Below, in pieces: positions 13,890-21,887 of a DNA stretch of 21,887 nt. Both the position numbers and the translations under genes were made by a program. How positions within the stretch are numbered: position 1 is the stretch's first letter; each line of letters begins with the position of its first letter. The notes under the pieces are model-generated. The model ran no database searches, was not told where the DNA came from, and saw only the letters and a program-made list of their open reading frames with translations. This DNA comes from Actinomycetota bacterium (GTDB taxonomy: Bacteria; Actinomycetota; Actinomycetes; Actinomycetales; Microbacteriaceae): contig WLFX01000003.1 of the NCBI GenBank assembly GCA_009703545.1, positions 1-21,887 of the forward strand, written 5' to 3'.

Positions 13890-15041
13890 GTGAAATTTCA
13901 ATCCAACAAAGATGTCTTGTCACAAGCGGTCATTTTTGTGACCAAGCTGCTTACATCTAAGAACACAAACCCCACCCTCGCCGGAGTGCGTATTGATGCA
14001 ACCGATACGGGCGTCACTTTTGCCTCGTTTGATCACGACGTGTCAACCCGAACAACAATCGATGGGGATGTTAGTGACCACGGATCGGTGCTTGTTTCGG
14101 GCAAGCTCCTGGCCGACATTGTCACACGACTCCCAGGAGACACCGTTTCCGTCTCACTTCACGAAACCAAACTAATCATTTCATCAGGGACAGCGAAGTT
14201 TAATATGTCGATTATGCCCCTCAATGAATATCCGAACCTTCCGGAAGTTCCGCCCACTGTCGGCAGTTTCGATGGTGAGCAACTCGCTGAGGCAATCGCT
14301 CAAGTTGGTGTCGCGGCGCTCAAAGACGACGGTCAGCCAGCAATCATGAACATTTCGGTAGAACTCTCGGCCGAGAATATTTCATTCACTGCCACCGATC
14401 GTTACCGAATCGCGTCGCGGGATGTCAAGTGGACGACGACCGGAATAAGTGAACCATTACAAATTCTCGTGCCAGCACGGGTTCTTATCGAAGCCGGGAA
14501 GATGTTCCAGTCCGAGCAAACCATAACAATGTCCCTACTGTCCGGCGGAGACCGCGAACTTGTTGCTATTTCAGCCGGGAACCGCATTGTGACGTCGTCC
14601 CTCGCCAAAGGGTCATTTCCCAAAGTTCGTGGGTTGCTTGACGAAAAGGGCGGCGGTGCCGCATACGCGATCGTCTTGTCATCAGACTTGATTGATGCGA
14701 CTCGGCGCGTGTCCCTAGTGCTTGAACGGGACGGCGCAATTAAATATTCGTTCTCGAAAGATGGTGTTCTTTTGGAAACCAGTGCTGCCGAGACCGCCAG
14801 TGCCCAAGAAACTGTCGATGCGCACCTCGTGGGCGAGGACGTATCCGTGTGGCTTAAACCGCGGCTCGTGATCGATGGGGTCGCTGGCGCACACAGCGAA
14901 TTTGTTCGGCTTGGTTTCACACCATCATCCGATCCCGTTAAAGCTGGCCCCGTCCTTTTCACGGCACATTCATCGAAGGACTCAGAATCAATCGAACAGG
15001 CTTACCGGTATCTCATGCAGCCGAACCTGCTCAATCGCTAG
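13890..15041 (+). CDS. dnaN: DNA polymerase III beta subunit (sliding clamp)
   Basis: From the GTG at 13890 the product has 383 residues, the normal clamp length, and begins MKFQSNKDVLSQAVIFVTKL. GAGAGGTG just upstream is the ribosome-binding site. The frame is open to an ATG at 13845, but that would add 15 unrelated residues and lacks a Shine-Dalgarno. TDRYRIASR and the C-terminal YRYLMQPNLL are conserved clamp motifs that help form the partner-binding pocket. The dimer encircles DNA and tethers polymerase. TATGAC at 13848-13853 is a possible -10. recF follows after three bases, so dnaN, recF and dciA form one operon. Confidence 0.97.
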   Translation: MKFQSNKDVLSQAVIFVTKLLTSKNTNPTLAGVRIDATDTGVTFASFDHDVSTRTTIDGDVSDHGSVLVSGKLLADIVTRLPGDTVSVSLHETKLIISSGTAKFNMSIMPLNEYPNLPEVPPTVGSFDGEQLAEAIAQVGVAALKDDGQPAIMNISVELSAENISFTATDRYRIASRDVKWTTTGISEPLQILVPARVLIEAGKMFQSEQTITMSLLSGGDRELVAISAGNRIVTSSLAKGSFPKVRGLLDEKGGGAAYAIVLSSDLIDATRRVSLVLERDGAIKYSFSKDGVLLETSAAETASAQETVDAHLVGEDVSVWLKPRLVIDGVAGAHSEFVRLGFTPSSDPVKAGPVLFTAHSSKDSESIEQAYRYLMQPNLLNR

Positions 15042-15044
15042 GCC

Positions 15045-16148
15045 ATGAAAATTATCTCCGCTGAACTCATCGGTTGGCGGAACTACGAACACCAGTCACT
15101 CGAATTTCAGAGTTCTCCCACAATCCTCGTGGGGCCCAATGGCCAGGGTAAAACTAATTTCATCGAGGCCTTGGTGTATTCAGCCCTGGGCCATTCACAT
15201 CGCACGGCAAGCGATGCAATCCTGGTAAAAAATGGTGCACCCGAGGCAATTATCCGGATGACCGTCCAGCACGCCGCACGCCGTTTAGAGGTCGATCTGC
15301 GGGTTACGGGATCCGGCGCGAACACTATTCGTGTGAACGGGGCGGTCACCAAGAGACGCGACCTGGCCCGGCTGTTGCCTCTCGTTTTGTTCGCCCCCGA
15401 AGACATGGAACTCGTGAGAGGCGAGCCCGAGCACCGGCGAACGTTTCTCAATGATCTCGTAGCAGAGTCATCGCCAGCACTGGCTGGCGACATCGCTGAT
15501 TACGACCGTGTGCTTAGACAGAGAAACAGCCTTCTTAAATCTCTTCGCGCCACTCCTACCGCCCCAACCGGAACACTCAACACATGGACCGACAGCCTCA
15601 TCGCTCTGGCTGCACGAATAATGGCCGCGCGACGCCACATTGTCAGCGAGCTGTCACCTCGCCTGAGCGCGCACTACCAGGCCATCGCCTCGTCGTCTGA
15701 CGTGGTATCAATCACCATGTCCGAGTCAATTCCGGACAACACCGCCGAACCGGATATCGCCGAAGCCCTGCAGGCGTTGTTTCACGTGAAACAACGGGAC
15801 GAGGTTGATCGCGGATCGACTCTATTCGGACCACACCGAGACGATATGTCAATCGTCCTTAATGATTTGCCGGCGCGAACCCACTCAAGCCAAGGTGAAG
15901 CGTGGTCCTGCGCACTTTCGTTGCGTTTGGCTCAGGTCGATTTCGTTCGACGCGATTCGATCGCGGGCGATCCAGTTGTGGTGCTCGACGACGTCTTCTC
16001 TGAACTCGACTCCGGCCGCCGCGTCCGACTCGGAGAGCATCTGGCGGGCATAGAGCACCTCATCATCACGGCAGCCGATGTCGCAACAATTCCTCCGTCA
16101 CTTGTTGGTCGGCAACACACCGTACTTGGCGGGAGGATTGATGTCTGA
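15045..16148 (+). CDS. recF: DNA replication and repair protein RecF
   Basis: The product has 367 residues and belongs to the SMC-like ABC ATPases that help load RecA at gaps. Walker A GPNGQGKT (30-37), the signature SSQGEAWS (282-289 region) and Walker B VVVLDDVFSELD (311-322) are all intact. The ATG lies three bases after the dnaN stop with no clear Shine-Dalgarno, implying coupling. Residues 245-250, LFHVKQ, are encoded by a perfect parS site embedded in the reading frame. The stop overlaps the dciA start by eight bases. Length is ordinary for actinobacterial RecF. Confidence 0.96.
   Translation: MKIISAELIGWRNYEHQSLEFQSSPTILVGPNGQGKTNFIEALVYSALGHSHRTASDAILVKNGAPEAIIRMTVQHAARRLEVDLRVTGSGANTIRVNGAVTKRRDLARLLPLVLFAPEDMELVRGEPEHRRTFLNDLVAESSPALAGDIADYDRVLRQRNSLLKSLRATPTAPTGTLNTWTDSLIALAARIMAARRHIVSELSPRLSAHYQAIASSSDVVSITMSESIPDNTAEPDIAEALQALFHVKQRDEVDRGSTLFGPHRDDMSIVLNDLPARTHSSQGEAWSCALSLRLAQVDFVRRDSIAGDPVVVLDDVFSELDSGRRVRLGEHLAGIEHLIITAADVATIPPSLVGRQHTVLGGRIDV
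15778..15793. promoter_or_regulatory. parS site 3 (perfect), inside recF
   Basis: TGTTTCACGTGAAACA lies wholly inside the recF coding sequence, in a frame that reads as F-H-V-K-Q within a poorly conserved linker before the ABC signature. It is on the dnaN side of oriC, about 6 kb from the parA-proximal sites, so parS sites flank the origin. Confidence 0.95.
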
Positions 16149-16626
16149 CTCACCAGTCAACCCCAACGAGGCGATTCGCTTCTTTGAGCACTTGGTCGAA
16201 ATTTTCTCTGGCCGCAAGCGACGACGCAACGCGTTAGCGGCCGAGCAGAAGGGTTCCCTTCCGTTCGAGAAGGGACGAGACCCGAAGTCAATCGGTTCGA
16301 TTGTCTCGAGGACAATCAGCGAACGCGGTTGGGCACCATATTTATCGCGTGAATCAGTGATCGACCAATGGGAGGAAATCGTTGGAATTGATGTCGCAGC
16401 GCACACTGTTCCTGAGATTGACGAGGACCTCATCACCGTCCGATGTGACTCGTCGGCTTGGGCGACAAACCTTCGGATAATGCGGCACGAAATCCTTGCA
16501 GAATTACTCGCACGATTTCCACATTCGGGAATTGAGAAAATATCCGTCGTGGGACCTGGCGTCCCCAACAAAATTAGGGGTCCTCGTAGCGTGAAATGGC
16601 GTGGTCCGCGAGACACTTACGGATAA
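16141..16626 (+). CDS. dciA: DUF721 protein, DciA-type helicase loader
   Basis: With the ATG at 16141, preceded by GGGAGG, the product has 161 residues. The frame is open to 16078 but that part overlaps recF. The DUF721 core shows VIDQWEEIVG followed by LITVRCDSSAWATNLRIM, the family pattern. Before it is a basic segment (SGRKRRRNALA) and afterwards a basic C-terminal tail (KIRGPRSVKWRGPRDTYG). DciA is the ancestral factor that loads or activates the replicative helicase DnaB; this role is known for other members and fits the position between recF and gyrB. A hairpin follows 17 bases after the stop. Confidence 0.88.
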   Translation: MSDSPVNPNEAIRFFEHLVEIFSGRKRRRNALAAEQKGSLPFEKGRDPKSIGSIVSRTISERGWAPYLSRESVIDQWEEIVGIDVAAHTVPEIDEDLITVRCDSSAWATNLRIMRHEILAELLARFPHSGIEKISVVGPGVPNKIRGPRSVKWRGPRDTYG

Positions 16627-16643
16627 GTCACGTGATTTGGTAA

Positions 16644-16664
16644 TGCGCGCGAAAAAGGCGCGCA
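16644..16664 (+). terminator. Hairpin after dciA, likely operon terminator
   Basis: TGCGCGC (16644-16650), loop GAAAAAG, GCGCGCA (16658-16664): a perfect seven-base GC stem 17 bases after the dciA stop and before the gyrB promoter. No U-tract follows, which is common for actinobacterial terminators. It probably ends the dnaN-recF-dciA transcript. Confidence 0.55.
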
Positions 16665-16702
16665 CAGGAGCGAATTTCCCATCCCGCGGGCACCTTTCGC
16701 GG

Positions 16703-18709
<2,007 letters not shown>

Positions 18710-18734
18710 GAATCGACTAAAAGGACAACGCACC

Positions 18735-21314
18735 ATGACCGACGAACCGAAAGAACGTATCGAACCAGTCGATCTCCAGATGGAGATGCAGCGTTCGTAT
18801 CTTGATTATGCGATGAGCGTAATTGTCGGACGAGCACTACCTGATGTTCGCGACGGTCTCAAACCTGTCCACCGACGAGTGATTTACGCCATGTTCGACG
18901 GTGGTTACCGACCAGACAAGTCGTTTTCGAAATGCTCCCGAGTAGTTGGCGATGTCATGGGGCAGTTCCACCCCCACGGAGACACGGCAATTTATGATGC
19001 ATTGGTCCGGCTCGTTCAACCGTGGAGCCTCCGATATCCACTTGCGTCGGGACAAGGCAACTTTGGTTCTCCGGGAAACGACGGCGCGGCCGCACCTCGA
19101 TACACCGAGACCCGAATGGCACAGCTCGCGATGGAAATGGTTCGGGATATCGACGAGAACACCGTGGATTTCCAGGACAACTATGACGGGCAGACGAAAG
19201 AACCATCAGTACTGCCGAGCCGTTTTCCCAATCTTCTCGTCAATGGTTCGGTTGGCATCGCAGTGGGTATGGCAACGAACATTCCGCCGCATAACCTTCG
19301 TGAAGTTAGTGAAGCTGCGCTCTGGCACCTCACCAACCCCACCGCATCACGCGACGAACTGCTCGACGCGATTCTCCAACGGGTGAAGGGACCAGACTTT
19401 CCCACCGGTGCTTTGATTGTCGGCACCGCGGGAATCGACGAGGCCTACAGAACCGGGCACGGTTCTATCACTATGCGCGCCGTCGTTGAAACCGAGGAAA
19501 TTCACGGCCGCACCTGTCTGGTCATTACCGAGCTGCCCTACCAGGTGAACCCGGATAACCTGGCGATGAAGATCGCCGACCTTGTCAAGGAGAACAAACT
19601 CCAGGGAATCGCGGACATTCGTGACGAATCGAGTGGCCGAACTGGTCAACGACTCGTCATTGTTCTGAAGCGTGATGCTGTTGCCAAGGTCGTTCTCAAT
19701 AATCTGTACCGGCAGACTCAATTGCAAGACAACTTTGGTGCGAACATGCTGGCGATTGTGGACGGAGTTCCCCGAACCCTCCCCATCGACCAATTCATCA
19801 CGTACTGGGTCGAGCACCAAGTCAGTGTCATTGTGCGACGCACCCAGTTCCGCCTCGACAAGGCGGAGGCCGACGCCCACATTTTGCGCGGCTATTTGAA
19901 AGCCCTTGATGCTCTTGATGCGGTCATCGCACTGATCCGAAAATCACCCACGGTCGACGAAGCAAAAGAAGGTCTAATTAAACTTCTCGCTCTGGACGAC
20001 ATTCAGGCGATGGCAATCCTCAACCTACAACTTCGACGACTTGCCGCTCTAGAGCGTCAAAAAATTATGGACCAGGCCGCGGAAATCGAATTCCAGATTG
20101 CCGAATTCAATCGAATCCTCGCTGACGAAGAGGTTCAGCGCGGAATCATCAGCACAGAATTAACTCAAATTGTCGAGAAATATGGTGATGATCGGCGCAC
20201 CGCGATTGTCCCAAGCGAAAGCGATTTGCGCAACGAGGACCTTATTCCCGAGGAAGAAATCGTTGTCACCGTTACTCGTGATGGTTACATTAAGCGAACG
20301 CGCAGCGACAACTATCGTTCCCAAAACCGTGGCGGTAAAGGCATCAAGGGTGCAAAACTGCGCGCCGACGACGTTGTACAACACTTCCTGGTCACAACAA
20401 CACACCATTGGCTGTTGTTCTTCACTGACAAAGGCCGCGTGTATCGCGCCAAAGGTTATGAGGTCACCGAGGCGGCGCGTGACGCGAAAGGTCAGCACAT
20501 TGCAAACCTGCTCGCGCTCCTGCCAGGCGAATCGGTTGCGCAAATACTCGACGTCCGAAACTATGCGGCAGCGGAATATCTCGTACTCGCAACAGGTAAA
20601 GGACTTGTCAAGAAGTCGAAGCTCACCGATTATGACACTAACCGAACCGGCGGAGTCTTTGCCATTGACCTTGCGGTAGAAAAAGGCAAAGACGGAAAAG
20701 CCGTTGTCAACGACGAGGGCCAACCGACGTACCTTGACGCGGTGGTGTCCGCAATGCTGGTCAATTCCGACAGCGAGATCTTGCTCGTGTCTAAAGCGGG
20801 GATGTCGCTTCGTTTCGCCGCAAACGACGCGAGCCTGCGCCCCACCGGTCGAAAGACGGCAGGCGTCAAGGGGCTCTCGCTCCGAACTGGCGACGAATTA
20901 TTGTCGGCAGCGGTTGTCTCTGACGTCGGATACGTGTTTGTCGTCACCGAAAGCGGGTTCGCGAAACGCACTGAGGTCAGCCAATACCGTGTTCAGAACC
21001 GTGGCGGGATCGGTATCAAGGTCGCGAAATTGACGGACGAACGCGGCGGATTAACCGGTGGCCTCATCGTTGACGATGGTGACGAGGTTCTCGTCATCAT
21101 GGAAGGTGGAAAGGTCGTGCGCTCGAGTGTCGATGGTGTTCCCGCGAAGGGCCGGGACACCATGGGCGTAGTCTTTGCCCGCCCTGACGAGGGAGATCGA
21201 ATTCTCGCGATCGCCCGCAACGTCGAGCGTAATCTAGACTCGACAGAAGGAATTGATTCGGCGGAATCAGACGAATCAGAGAAAACAGGAATGGAAGACA
21301 CTGACCATGAGTAA
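18735..21314 (+). CDS. gyrA: DNA gyrase subunit A
   Basis: The product has 859 residues. The catalytic tyrosine is Tyr123 in APRYTETR. The quinolone-determining segment reads [10 protein letters not shown], with Thr84 at the position of E. coli Ser83 and Asp88 at that of Asp87; this does not look like a resistance mutation by itself. In the C-terminal beta-pinwheel the GyrA-box is QNRGGKG (530-536), where most have Arg or Lys at the second position, and a degenerate copy QNRGGIG is at 754-760. An acidic tail ([10 protein letters not shown]...) ends the protein. AAAAGGA precedes the ATG. Gyrase introduces negative supercoils ahead of forks. The last bases overlap the next gene. Confidence 0.98.
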   Translation: MTDEPKERIEPVDLQMEMQRSYLDYAMSVIVGRALPDVRDGLKPVHRRVIYAMFDGGYRPDKSFSKCSRVVGDVMGQFHPHGDTAIYDALVRLVQPWSLRYPLASGQGNFGSPGNDGAAAPRYTETRMAQLAMEMVRDIDENTVDFQDNYDGQTKEPSVLPSRFPNLLVNGSVGIAVGMATNIPPHNLREVSEAALWHLTNPTASRDELLDAILQRVKGPDFPTGALIVGTAGIDEAYRTGHGSITMRAVVETEEIHGRTCLVITELPYQVNPDNLAMKIADLVKENKLQGIADIRDESSGRTGQRLVIVLKRDAVAKVVLNNLYRQTQLQDNFGANMLAIVDGVPRTLPIDQFITYWVEHQVSVIVRRTQFRLDKAEADAHILRGYLKALDALDAVIALIRKSPTVDEAKEGLIKLLALDDIQAMAILNLQLRRLAALERQKIMDQAAEIEFQIAEFNRILADEEVQRGIISTELTQIVEKYGDDRRTAIVPSESDLRNEDLIPEEEIVVTVTRDGYIKRTRSDNYRSQNRGGKGIKGAKLRADDVVQHFLVTTTHHWLLFFTDKGRVYRAKGYEVTEAARDAKGQHIANLLALLPGESVAQILDVRNYAAAEYLVLATGKGLVKKSKLTDYDTNRTGGVFAIDLAVEKGKDGKAVVNDEGQPTYLDAVVSAMLVNSDSEILLVSKAGMSLRFAANDASLRPTGRKTAGVKGLSLRTGDELLSAAVVSDVGYVFVVTESGFAKRTEVSQYRVQNRGGIGIKVAKLTDERGGLTGGLIVDDGDEVLVIMEGGKVVRSSVDGVPAKGRDTMGVVFARPDEGDRILAIARNVERNLDSTEGIDSAESDESEKTGMEDTDHE

Positions 21315-21681
21315 AGAATCCACGGAAAAGCAGATTCGGCTTCGCCTCGTTCACATCGACTTTTGGTCGGCCACACGAAACTCCTTCGTCGTCTCGCTGA
21401 CGCTCTCACTTGTTCTTGCGGTTGTTAACATTCTGGGCTGGCTCCTTTTTACAGTTCTTGGGGTTGTTGACACGTTGAACGGAATCGTGAGTTCGATTGT
21501 CGGGATTGATTTCATGGGGCTCACTAATCTCATGTCGTTCCCGTCTGTCCTGGTGTTCACATTGATCCAGATCATCGCGAGTCTCGTGTGTGGCACGGCC
21601 ATCGGAGGCTTCGCCGCCTTGGCGTTCAACTTCATCGCTCGCATCACGGGTGGGATAAGGGTCGCTTTCACCAACGACTGA
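21307..21681 (+). CDS. DUF3566-type small membrane protein
   Basis: Starting at the ATG at 21307, which overlaps the gyrA stop by eight bases, the product has 124 residues. The N-terminus is charged and polar ([20 protein letters not shown]). There are then two long hydrophobic segments, about 27-52 and 79-110, and a short tail. Position right after gyrA and before tRNA-Ile, and the HIDFWS..K/RxSF pattern, match the actinobacterial DUF3566 family. In mycobacteria the corresponding protein (CwsA neighbourhood not included) is a transmembrane protein of unknown role; I assign no function. Coupled translation with gyrA is likely. An earlier in-frame start at 21253 lies inside gyrA and is rejected. 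Confidence 0.82.
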   Translation: MSKESTEKQIRLRLVHIDFWSATRNSFVVSLTLSLVLAVVNILGWLLFTVLGVVDTLNGIVSSIVGIDFMGLTNLMSFPSVLVFTLIQIIASLVCGTAIGGFAALAFNFIARITGGIRVAFTND

Positions 21682-21704
21682 GCCAACCGACTCTTCTATT
21701 CGAT

Positions 21705-21733
21705 TTTTTGGCATGACCTAAATGCGATAGGCT
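21705..21733 (+). promoter_or_regulatory. Candidate tRNA-Ile promoter
   Basis: TTTTTG (21705-21710), a 17-base spacer and TAGGCT (21728-21733) precede the tRNA by 12 bases. The -10 resembles the TAGACT used elsewhere in the window; the -35 is weak. Confidence 0.4.
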
Positions 21734-21745
21734 CGGACAGGTTTG

Positions 21746-21819
21746 GGGGCTATAGCTCAGGTGGTTAGAGCGCTTCGCTGATAACGAAGAGGTCCCAGGT
21801 TCAAGTCCTGGTAGCCCCA
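21746..21819 (+). tRNA. tRNA-Ile (GAT anticodon)
   Basis: The 74 bases fold into a perfect cloverleaf. The acceptor stem is GGGGCTA/TAGCCCC, the D stem GCTC/GAGC, the anticodon stem CTTCG/CGAAG with loop CTGATAA (anticodon GAT), and the T stem CCAGG/CCTGG with loop TTCAAGT. The discriminator base is A. The 3' CCA is not encoded (ACAC follows), so the CCA-adding enzyme at 1353-2786 is required. Location after gyrA is typical of actinobacteria. Confidence 0.98.
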
Positions 21820-21821
21820 CA

Positions 21822-21837
21822 CGGTTTCCCGAAACCG
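21822..21837 (+). other. Short hairpin between the two tRNA genes
   Basis: CGGTTT (21822-21827), loop CCCG, AAACCG (21832-21837) form a perfect six-base stem in the 26-base tRNA spacer, followed by CAAAAAAC. It may be a processing feature of a joint tRNA transcript or be incidental. Confidence 0.35.
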
Positions 21838-21845
21838 CAAAAAAC

Positions 21846-21887
21846 GGGGACTTAGCTCAATTGGTAGAGCGCCTGCTTTGCAAGCAG
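21846..21887 (+). tRNA. tRNA-Ala (TGC anticodon), 5' part, cut by the window end
   Basis: Forty-two bases are visible: acceptor strand GGGGACT, D stem GCTC/GAGC, anticodon stem CCTGC and loop TTTGCAA giving anticodon TGC, with the window ending inside the 3' half of the anticodon stem. The T arm and the 3' acceptor strand, including the G3:U70 identity pair, lie outside. It follows tRNA-Ile by 26 bases. Confidence 0.93.

Noticed and set aside
19347..19880. Long open frame antisense to gyrA, and similar shadows opposite murJ and recF
   Set aside because: These mirror the codon bias of the sense genes, lack ribosome-binding sites and show no recognisable family.
21235..21240. TAGACT inside the end of gyrA as a promoter for the DUF3566 gene
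   Set aside because: It has no -35, lies in coding sequence 66 bases before the next gene and can occur by chance; the overlap of the genes already implies co-expression.

Overview
This window is the chromosomal replication-origin neighbourhood of a Gram-positive actinobacterium. Gene content and order (rpsF-ssb-rpsR-rplI; CCA-transferase / DUF6049-type protein / murJ; trxB-trxA; parB-parA-rsmG-jag-yidC-yidD-rnpA-rpmH; dnaA-dnaN-recF-dciA-gyrB-gyrA-DUF3566-tRNA-Ile-tRNA-Ala) match the conserved actinobacterial oriC region. By eye the base composition is only moderately GC-rich, intergenic gaps are short and there is no sign of foreign DNA. sigM, cwlM and a mutT-like gene, present in the mycobacterial version of this neighbourhood, are absent. 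My best guess, an inference, is a small-genome Microbacteriaceae-like lineage such as the freshwater Luna-type bacteria.

Layout: positions 1-1361 hold the leftward S6-SSB-S18-L9 operon, which has a readable promoter and a leader that can fold over its own Shine-Dalgarno. A tRNA CCA-adding enzyme (leftward) and a secreted/anchored DUF6049-like protein plus the lipid II flippase MurJ (rightward) diverge from a palindromic -10 element, and both start codons sit where transcription should begin. The thioredoxin reductase/thioredoxin pair follows and converges on parB. From 11996 leftward to 7240 runs the rpmH-rnpA-yidD-yidC-jag-rsmG series, then parA-parB. From 12190 rightward run dnaA, the oriC gap (13576-13889), dnaN, recF and dciA, then gyrB, gyrA, a small membrane protein and two tRNA genes; the second tRNA is cut by the window edge.

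Together the genes cover initiation (DnaA, oriC), processivity (beta clamp), helicase loading (DciA), repair (RecF), supercoiling (gyrase) and origin segregation (ParA, ParB and three parS sites). They also cover insertion of membrane proteins (YidC/YidD), RNA maturation (RnpA, CCA enzyme, RsmG) and cell-wall precursor export (MurJ). Several sites carry two messages at once: one parS lies inside the recF coding sequence, one contains the rsmG start codon, and a DnaA box sits at the expected dnaA transcription start.

I do not see a clearly new multi-gene system here; every sizeable gene belongs to a known family. The observations worth a second look are regulatory: the symmetric leaderless divergent promoter, the candidate S6:S18 leader, parS placement, the small oriC and several U-tract-free hairpins. 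All are read by eye, without database searches or folding software.
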